The notes beneath the pieces are model-generated. The model was not told the origin of the DNA, did not search any database, and saw nothing but the letters and a program-made list of their open reading frames with translations. DNA of 5,162 nucleotides from contig JAUTWY010000376.1 in assembly GCA_030838305.1 (NCBI GenBank), positions 1-5,162 on the forward strand, written 5' to 3'. Of this stretch, positions 1 to 3,812 are shown piece by piece. The position numbers were made by a program, and so were the translations under genes. The DNA comes from Acidobacteriaceae bacterium. GTDB lineage: Bacteria > Acidobacteriota > Terriglobia > Terriglobales > Acidobacteriaceae. Every line of letters begins with the position of its first letter. The first letter of the stretch is position 1.

Positions 1-66
1 AGCCAGCCGCCGGTCATCGACGCCGAGATCAACAAACTCCCGCACCCACTGTGGAGAAATCTTCAT
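1..66 (-). CDS. pheT: Phenylalanyl-tRNA synthetase beta subunit, N-terminus only (partial)
   Basis: Only the first 22 codons are in the window; the gene runs off its left edge. The ATG at 66-64 opens a frame beginning MKISPQWVREFVDL and continuing with VDDRRLA, which is the typical PheT start (MKIS..WL.EFVD). The beta subunit forms the cytoplasmic alpha2beta2 PheRS with PheS, and carries the tRNA-binding and editing domains that lie beyond the window. It sits 65 nt downstream of the pheS stop, the usual order. No Shine-Dalgarno sequence is visible just upstream: the bases before the ATG are the edge of a palindromic repeat array (71-132). Identification rests on a short stretch but is strongly supported by the position after pheS. 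Confidence 0.88.
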   Translation of the reverse strand, partial: MKISPQWVREFVDLGVDDRRLA

Positions 67-70
67 GAAA

Positions 71-132
71 GAAGCTTTTGGCTCTTAGCTCTTAGCCCTT
101 AGCTAAAAGCCAAGAGCTAACGGCTAAGCTTC
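71..132. repeat. Palindromic heptanucleotide array between pheS and pheT
   Basis: From 81 to 129 the sequence falls into seven consecutive 7-nt units, each starting with GC. The first three follow GCYCTTA (81-101). The next four (102-129) are GCTAAAA-like and run as approximate reverse complements of the first set. The block is bounded by a perfect 7-bp inverted repeat, GAAGCTT (71-77) and AAGCTTC (126-132), whose outer base is the last base of the pheS stop codon. Inside, 74-90 pairs with 101-117 as a 17-bp stem with one mismatch and one G-U pair (in one orientation), leaving a 10-nt loop. In the mRNA it would form a strong hairpin 4 nt before the pheT start. No clear U-tract follows, so it is not a standard terminator. 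Confidence 0.85.
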
Positions 133-1244
133 TATACAAACTGCCCCAGAAACCTCACATCCCCCTGAAAGAACAACTGAATATCATCCACCCCATACTT
201 CAACAAAGCGATCCGGTCCGCGCCCATGCCAAAGGCAAACCCCGAAACTTTCCTCGGGTCATACCCGCTGTCCTTCACAAACTCAAACACATTCGGATCA
301 ACCATGCCGCACCCCAGAATCTCAATCCATCCCGTCTGCTTGCACGGACGACACGGATCCGCCCCACGCCTTCCACTCCCGCCGCAGATGAAGCACGATA
401 CATACATTTCTGCGCTGGGCTCAGTGAACGGAAAGAACGACGGACGAAAACTGGTCTTCACGCTCGACCCAAAAAATTCCTTCATGGCATGATCGAGTGT
501 CCCCTTCAAATCCCCAAACGTGATGTTGGTATCAACGGCCAGCCCCTCGATCTGATGAAACATGGGCGAGTGGCTCGCATCCGGAGGATCGTTGCGATGC
601 ACGGGCCCGGGAATCACAATGCGCAGCGGCGGCCGCATCTTCTCCATCGTCCGAATCTGCACCGGAGAAGTATGCGTGCGCAGCAAGAGCCGCTCCCGCT
701 GCGGCTTCCCCTGCTGCCCCGCGATGAACAAAGTATCCTGCGTATCCCGCGCCGGATGGTTCACCGGAAAATTCAACGACTCGAAGTTGTAATAATCCGT
801 CTCAACCACCGGCCCCTCAGCCACCGAGTAGCCAAGCCTCGTAAAAACCCCAACCATCTCGTGCATCGTCTTGATCACCGGATGCTCCGCTCCGATGGGA
901 CGCCGAATGCCAGGAAGAGAGATATCGACGTGATCTGCTGCGTATGACTCTGCGGCAACGTGGCCAACGTGCGCTCCCTCCACAAGTTCCTGGATGCGAG
1001 ACTTCAGCTCATTAACGCGGATTCCTGCCTCCCGTTTCGCATCCTTCGGCGCACCCTTTAACCACAAATCATTGATCTGTGTCAGGATGCCGTTCTTGCG
1101 CGCCATCCAGCGATCACGAAAAGCTTTGAGCTCAGCTTCGCTACGCACTTCCGCCGCTTCTCCGCTGCACGCGCGAATGCATTCAGCAGCAGCCTTCTCC
1201 AGCGCCGCGGCCGAATAATCCGTCAATGTAGGAACGTCATACAT
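132..1244 (-). CDS. pheS: Phenylalanyl-tRNA synthetase alpha subunit
   Basis: PheS is the catalytic subunit of the class II synthetase that charges tRNA-Phe in the cytoplasm. The chosen ATG gives 370 residues starting MYDVPTLTDYS, slightly longer than the usual 330-350. Residues 1 to about 105 are the N-terminal coiled-coil tRNA-binding part. The catalytic core starts near HPVIKTMHEM (about 121). It includes class II motif 2 LLLRTHTSPVQIRT (186-199), MFHQIEG (228-234), FFPFTEPSAE (270-279) and motif 3 GFAFGMGADRIALL (335-348). A Cys4 insertion, CFIC...CRPC (284, 287, 298, 301), looks zinc-binding. The residues before RND read GPVHRND, where many homologues have GRVYR. The frame could extend to a TTG at 1292, but the extra residues do not resemble the family. 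There is no clear SD before the ATG. The gene is 92 nt downstream of rplT and 65 nt upstream of pheT. Confidence 0.97.
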   Translation of the reverse strand: MYDVPTLTDYSAAALEKAAAECIRACSGEAAEVRSEAELKAFRDRWMARKNGILTQINDLWLKGAPKDAKREAGIRVNELKSRIQELVEGAHVGHVAAESYAADHVDISLPGIRRPIGAEHPVIKTMHEMVGVFTRLGYSVAEGPVVETDYYNFESLNFPVNHPARDTQDTLFIAGQQGKPQRERLLLRTHTSPVQIRTMEKMRPPLRIVIPGPVHRNDPPDASHSPMFHQIEGLAVDTNITFGDLKGTLDHAMKEFFGSSVKTSFRPSFFPFTEPSAEMYVSCFICGGSGRRGADPCRPCKQTGWIEILGCGMVDPNVFEFVKDSGYDPRKVSGFAFGMGADRIALLKYGVDDIQLFFQGDVRFLGQFV

Positions 1245-1265
1245 GGCAAATAGAGCAGGGCAGCC

Positions 1266-1280
1266 GCGCCTCAAAGGCGC
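1266..1280 (-). other. Small perfect hairpin upstream of pheS
   Basis: GCGCC (1266-1270) and GGCGC (1276-1280) form a 5-bp GC-only stem with a 5-nt loop. It lies 21 nt upstream of the pheS start, in the rplT-pheS gap. No U-run follows in the direction of transcription, so it is not a terminator. It could affect ribosome access to pheS, but such small GC stems are common by chance in GC-rich DNA. Confidence 0.35.
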
Positions 1281-1301
1281 CCGCCGCCCCAATCTGGAAA
1301 A

Positions 1302-1336
1302 GCTAAATGCTTAGAGCTGACAGCGAAAGGCTGGGT
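1302..1336. repeat. Degenerate heptanucleotide array in the rplT-pheS gap
   Basis: Five consecutive 7-nt steps each begin with GC: GCTAAAT (1302), GCTTAGA (1309), GCTGACA (1316), GCGAAAG (1323) and a diverged GCTGGGT (1330). The block ends exactly at the rplT stop codon. The units resemble those in the pheS-pheT gap (GCTAAAA, GCYCTTA) but are more decayed. Periodicity is visible by eye; it has not been tested statistically. Confidence 0.6.
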
Positions 1337-1693
1337 CTAGGCCAGCGCGCCCTTGGCCTGCTCGACCAGGCTCTTAAACGCAGGCGCATCCTTAACCGCC
1401 AGGTCCGCCAGAATCTTGCGGTCCAATTCGACTCCCGCGACTTTCAACCCGTGGATGAACTGGTTATAGCTCAACCCGTTCAGCTTCGAAGCAGCTCCAA
1501 TGCGCACAATCCACAGCGACCGATACTGCCGCTTCCGCTGCTTCCGCCCGCTGTAAGCGAACTTGAGGCCGCGTTCTACGGCCTCTTTGGCCGAGCGGTA
1601 GAGTTTTGATTTGGTGAGGAAGTATCCGCTGGCCCGGTCTAATATTTTCTTGCGCTTGGCGCGGCGTTTGGTTCCGCGTTTTACACGAGGCAT
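1337..1693 (-). CDS. rplT: 50S ribosomal protein L20
   Basis: L20 is a basic, 23S-rRNA-binding protein needed early in 50S assembly. In several bacteria it also represses its own operon through an mRNA mimic of its rRNA site. The ATG at 1693 gives 118 residues starting MPRVKRGTKRRAKRK, the normal family length. The family core is clear: an Arg/Lys-rich N-terminal arm, SKLYRSAKEAVERGLKFAY (about 30-48), RQYRSLWIVRIGAAS (about 58-72), then LNGLSYNQFIHGLK. An upstream in-frame extension to 1774 is rejected as intergenic. AAGGAG at 1701-1706, 7 nt before the ATG, confirms the start. It follows rpmI after an unusually long 189-nt gap that contains an inverted repeat array. Confidence 0.98.
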   Translation of the reverse strand: MPRVKRGTKRRAKRKKILDRASGYFLTKSKLYRSAKEAVERGLKFAYSGRKQRKRQYRSLWIVRIGAASKLNGLSYNQFIHGLKVAGVELDRKILADLAVKDAPAFKSLVEQAKGALA

Positions 1694-1786
1694 GGTTTTT
1701 CTCCTTTTTGCTTTCTCTGTACTGGCGGCTGGAGGTAAGGACGATCGCCTTGGCGGGATCGCTGACCTCTTCACGCGCCTGGAGCA

Positions 1787-1881
1787 ATTATTGATTGATG
1801 ATTGTTAATCGCTGAGTGAAACCCATCGCTGGAAGGTATGGTGTTTCAATCAACAATCAGCAATCAAAAATCAGCAATGCT
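1787..1881. repeat. Inverted pair of heptanucleotide arrays between rpmI and rplT
   Basis: The right arm (1847-1881) is five consecutive 7-nt units of consensus CAATCAR: CAATCAA at 1847, CAATCAG at 1854, CAATCAA at 1861, AAATCAG at 1868 and CAATGCT at 1875. The left arm (1791-1811) is the reverse complement type: TTGATTG at 1791, ATGATTG at 1798, TTAATCG at 1805. TTGATTG pairs perfectly with 1861-1867 and the neighbouring units pair with few mismatches. Transcribed in the operon, the arms could fold into a stem of about 25 bp around a 35-nt loop (1812-1846). The right arm ends immediately before the rpmI stop codon. No poly-U follows, so it is unlikely to be a terminator. Confidence 0.85.
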
Positions 1882-1882
1882 C

Positions 1883-2080
1883 TTACTGATACGGAATCAT
1901 CCGCTTGACTTTGCGGAGGTCGCCGGGGCTTACCAGCGTGCCTTTGCCCAGCTTGCGTTTGCGTTTCTTGTCTTTCGAGGTCAGGATGTGGCGCAAATGA
2001 GAATGTCCGCGCTTCACTTTCCCGGTCCCGGTTTTCTTGAAGCGCTTCGATGCGCCTTTGTGCGTTTTTAGTTTCGGCAT
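1883..2080 (-). CDS. rpmI: 50S ribosomal protein L35
   Basis: L35 is a small basic protein of the large ribosomal subunit. The ATG at 2080 gives 65 residues, the standard length, starting MPKLKTHKGASKRFKKTG. It continues with the family blocks KRGHSHLRHILTSK (about 25-38) and KRKRKLGKGTLVSPGD, and ends KRMIPYQ. The frame is open further upstream to 2149, but that part is unrelated to the family and lies in the gap after infC. A GAGGA (2084-2088) stands only 3 nt before the ATG, shorter than the usual spacing, so the ribosome site may be suboptimal. The gene lies between infC (88 nt away) and rplT (189 nt away), the standard order for this operon. Confidence 0.97.
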   Translation of the reverse strand: MPKLKTHKGASKRFKKTGTGKVKRGHSHLRHILTSKDKKRKRKLGKGTLVSPGDLRKVKRMIPYQ

Positions 2081-2137
2081 AATTCCTCGGAATCGGCTGG
2101 CAGCTTTCCGCCATTCGTGGCCAAAAAAAATCTCACC

Positions 2138-2168
2138 CACAAAGGGCACTAAGGTACACGAAGGAAAC
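2138..2168. repeat. CACNAAGG short tandem array after infC
   Basis: Three tandem units of the form CACNAAGG with 1-3 nt spacers are seen: CACAAAGG at 2138, CACTAAGG at 2147 and CACGAAGG at 2157. The period is 9-10 nt. The array abuts the infC stop codon (2169-2171). A run of eight A (T in the sense strand of the operon) lies just beyond it at 2123-2130. This is a different unit from the heptads in the other gaps of the operon. Confidence 0.65.
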
Positions 2169-2843
2169 TTAGGCGTGCGAAGCAGGAGTTGGAACCTCGA
2201 CCTCCGCGGCTGCGGCAGGCTGTTTCTGTTCCGGCACAGCTTTGTCTTTATCTTTATCCTGCGCCAGTTTCTTTTCCAGTTTTGCTTTCTGCTTGGCTTC
2301 TTTTTCTCTTTCTTTCTCGCGCTCGGCCGCGGTTTTCTTCGGCGCTAGAATCGCGTGCAGCGTATTGCCTTCCTGGCGGGGACGGAATTCCACGATGCTG
2401 TGCGGTTCCACGTCCTTGATCAGGCGCTCCAGAATCTGCCGGCCCAGGCCGGTGCGCGTCATTTCGCGGCCACGGAAGAAAATCGTTGCCTTTACTTTGT
2501 CTCCACCATCCAGAAAGCGCAGCACGTGATTCTTTTTGGTCTCGTAATCGTGGTCATCCACATTAATGCGGAACTTGACCTCTTTGACGGTAATCGTCTT
2601 CTGGTGTTTCTTGGCTTCGCGCTCTTTCTTTTCCTGCTGGTAGAGATATTTCCCGTAATCCATGATGCGGCACACGGGAGGCTGCGCGGTGGGCGAAATC
2701 TCAACCAGATCCAGGTTCTTGCTTTTGGCCAATTTCAGCGCTTCGAAGGGGGGCATGACGCCAATCTGTTCGCCTTCGTCTCCGATCACGCGGATTTCGC
2801 GGGCTCGGATGCGGTCATTGGTTCGGATAAAACGTTTATCGAT
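2169..2843 (-). CDS. infC: Translation initiation factor IF-3 with long charged C-terminal tail; AUC start
   Basis: IF3 binds the 30S subunit, prevents premature joining of 50S and checks the start codon and initiator tRNA. From the inferred start the protein has 224 residues. The N-domain spans TNDRIRAREIRVIGDEGEQ (8-26) and the block around PPVCRIMDYGKY (55-66). A helical linker precedes the C-domain, marked by KEVKFRIN (87-94), DYETKKNHVLRFL (99-111) and GDKVKATIFFRGREM (114-128), ending at ILAPKK near 170. About 54 further residues form a Lys/Glu-rich, probably helical segment and then a Pro/Ala-rich end, beyond the usual 170-180 residue length. No ATG, GTG or TTG lies between the in-frame stop at 2859-2861 and a GTG at 2789 that would delete 18 conserved N-domain residues. 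An ATC at 2843-2841 sits 5 nt after GGAGG, so AUC is the best start. It is the first gene of the operon. Confidence 0.95.
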   Translation of the reverse strand: MDKRFIRTNDRIRAREIRVIGDEGEQIGVMPPFEALKLAKSKNLDLVEISPTAQPPVCRIMDYGKYLYQQEKKEREAKKHQKTITVKEVKFRINVDDHDYETKKNHVLRFLDGGDKVKATIFFRGREMTRTGLGRQILERLIKDVEPHSIVEFRPRQEGNTLHAILAPKKTAAEREKEREKEAKQKAKLEKKLAQDKDKDKAVPEQKQPAAAAEVEVPTPASHA

Positions 2844-2848
2844 ACGGT

Positions 2849-2853
2849 CCTCC
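2849..2853 (-). promoter_or_regulatory. Ribosome binding site that fixes the AUC start of infC
   Basis: The minus strand reads GGAGG here, a perfect core Shine-Dalgarno, 5 nt before the ATC at 2843-2841. It is the only strong ribosome site upstream of the conserved IF3 N-domain, and there is no conventional start codon near it in frame. In enterobacteria infC uses AUU and IF3 represses its own translation by rejecting this codon. The same logic is inferred here. Confidence 0.8.
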
Positions 2854-2880
2854 GCGCTCTATGCGTCTGTGGATTAAAGG

Positions 2881-2889
2881 ATTATAGCA
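2881..2889 (-). promoter_or_regulatory. Extended -10 promoter for the infC operon
   Basis: On the minus strand this reads TGCTATAAT: a perfect TATAAT preceded by the TGn extended -10 motif. At the normal 17-nt spacing the -35 position reads GATATC, a poor match, which fits an extended -10 promoter. The expected transcription start near 2874 leaves a leader of only about 30 nt before the infC start. That is too short for the long structured leader known upstream of infC in Firmicutes. The -10 box overlaps the stop codon of the TolB-like remnant (2882-2884). Confidence 0.7.
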
Positions 2890-3239
2890 TGGGGAAACGA
2901 AACGATATCCCGTCGAGCATGGCGATTAGAACGAAGACCATGTCGTGGCGGTTGGTGGCGGCGGAGAGAAAGACAACGTAGTAACCGTCGCCGCTGATGG
3001 CGGGGTAGGGGCTGATATCGTTGGCCTGCGTCTCGGGGTTTGGCGAGTTGGTCATCGAGACACGGACGGTGCTCGGGAGCGCAACCGGCCCCCACTCCGA
3101 AGCACGTATCACGAATGAAGATGTCTTCGATTCCGCATGCGGGAAATGTATCGCCCGGCCCATGATTCGTGGCGATTGAGTCAAAGGCCACAAAACGCCT
3201 GTTGGAACTCACGGAGAGGCCCTGGCTGGGGCATCCCAC
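2882..3239 (-). pseudogene. C-terminal remnant of a TolB/PD40 beta-propeller protein, frameshifted
   Basis: Two minus-strand frames together encode one recognisable sequence. The upstream frame gives SSNRRFVAFDSIATN, then DIFIRDTCFGVGAGCAP. The downstream frame continues STVRVSMTNSPNPETQAND, then AISGDGYYVVFLSAATN. SSNRRFVAFDS and SGDGYYVVFLS match the repeat signature of TolB-like/PD40 propeller blades (S.DGR.VAF.S), typical of large secreted or periplasmic proteins. Deleting one C from the CCC run at 3075-3077 (GGG on the plus strand) joins the frames seamlessly. The frame ends at a TAA (2882-2884). At the other end it meets a TGA (3240-3242) with no start, signal peptide or further blades, so most of the original gene is missing. 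The GTG at 3239 is not a credible start. The family assignment is from motif recognition only. Confidence 0.75.
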
Positions 3240-3310
3240 TCAGAACACGCGTCGGCGCGAACTCTATTTCAGCGCAGAATCCACAAAGGGGAGGGTCAGC
3301 GCCGCCGTAC

Positions 3311-3659
3311 TTACGCCAGTCGCTTCACGTCCGATTTCAAATTCAGGTTCCGGAGCAGGCGGTGCAGGTATTTGGGGTGGACTCCCAGGAGGCGGGCGGC
3401 TTCGACGGTGGTTACCACTGGTTTCGTCCAGCGCGATGAGGACCAGCTGTTTTTTCGTCTGGTTCAGAGTGTTGTGGTAGCGCGCCGCGTCCAATCCGGA
3501 AGCCTGTTCCTCGAGCAACGAGTTGGGCAGGTCTTCGGGCAAAATTTCGTCGGTCAGTCCTATCACGATCGCGTGCTCGATGGCGTTCTCCAATTCGCGA
3601 ACCTTGCCCGGCTCACTGTATTGCATCAGCAGAGCATGCGCTTCGCTCCCCACAGGAGC
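3311..3659 (-). pseudogene. C-terminal remnant of a sigma54-dependent (NtrC-family) activator, frameshifted
   Basis: The minus strand encodes SEAHALLMQYSEPGKVRELENAI, followed by GLTDEILPEDLPNSLLEEQ. This is the end of the AAA+ sigma54-interaction domain, normally Y.WPGNVRELENAIEHA...ILPEDLP. After IALDETSGN the frame is lost. Skipping one base (3410) resumes TVEAARLLGVHPKYLHRLLR and NLNLKSDVKRLA, then TAA at 3311-3313. This is a Fis-type helix-turn-helix, the usual DNA-binding end of these regulators. Walker A, Walker B, GAFTGA and any receiver domain are absent. Upstream of about 3659 the frame stays open to 3797 but no longer resembles the family. The WPGN core has become EPGK, a sign of decay. 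It stands divergent from the kinase gene, but whether it was once its partner cannot be told. The upstream edge is approximate. Confidence 0.82.
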
Positions 3660-3812
3660 ATCTCCTAGACTGAGCCCGTGTTTGGGTGATGCGGGGCTGG
3701 TGGTTGAAAGATTCTTGTTATAGCATTGATGATGCTTCGTCATAGCACTTCTGCTGCTCTCTGAGTTTCTCAATAGAGTTGCATTTCGATTTCGCAAGGT
3801 AAGGATAGATTT

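Noticed and set aside
71..132. CRISPR or rho-independent terminator
   Set aside because: There are no repeat-spacer units, since the units are contiguous heptads, and no U-tract follows the hairpin. It also lies between two genes that must be co-expressed.
1245..1292. Extension of pheS to a TTG at 1292
   Set aside because: The extra 16 residues (Arg/Pro-rich) do not look like the PheS N-terminus, while MYDVPTL at 1244 does.
1694..1774. Longer L20 starting at 1774
   Set aside because: The family starts MPRVKRG at 1693, with a good AAGGAG at 1701-1706. The extra part is intergenic sequence that happens to be open.
2119..2133. Run of eight A (U in the mRNA) after infC as a terminator
   Set aside because: The pairing before it is only about 3 bp (CCC/GGG), and termination here would cut off the essential genes downstream.
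2081..2149. Longer L35 starting at 2149
   Set aside because: L35 universally starts MPKLKT; that ATG is at 2080, and the extra residues cover the infC-rpmI gap.
2355..2981. 208-residue plus-strand open frame opposite infC
   Set aside because: It is the antisense shadow of infC and its promoter, and it has no recognisable domain. The opposite frame is a conserved essential gene.
3264..3310. Regulator frame continuing to a stop at 3264
   Set aside because: This is the out-of-frame Pro-rich reading after the frameshift; the true C-terminus ends at the TAA at 3311-3313 in the other frame.
3660..3812. Promoter for the kinase (TTGAAA at 3704-3709, TATAGC at 3719-3724, TTGTTA at 3715-3720)
   Set aside because: No -35/-10 pair has acceptable spacing, so no site is called.
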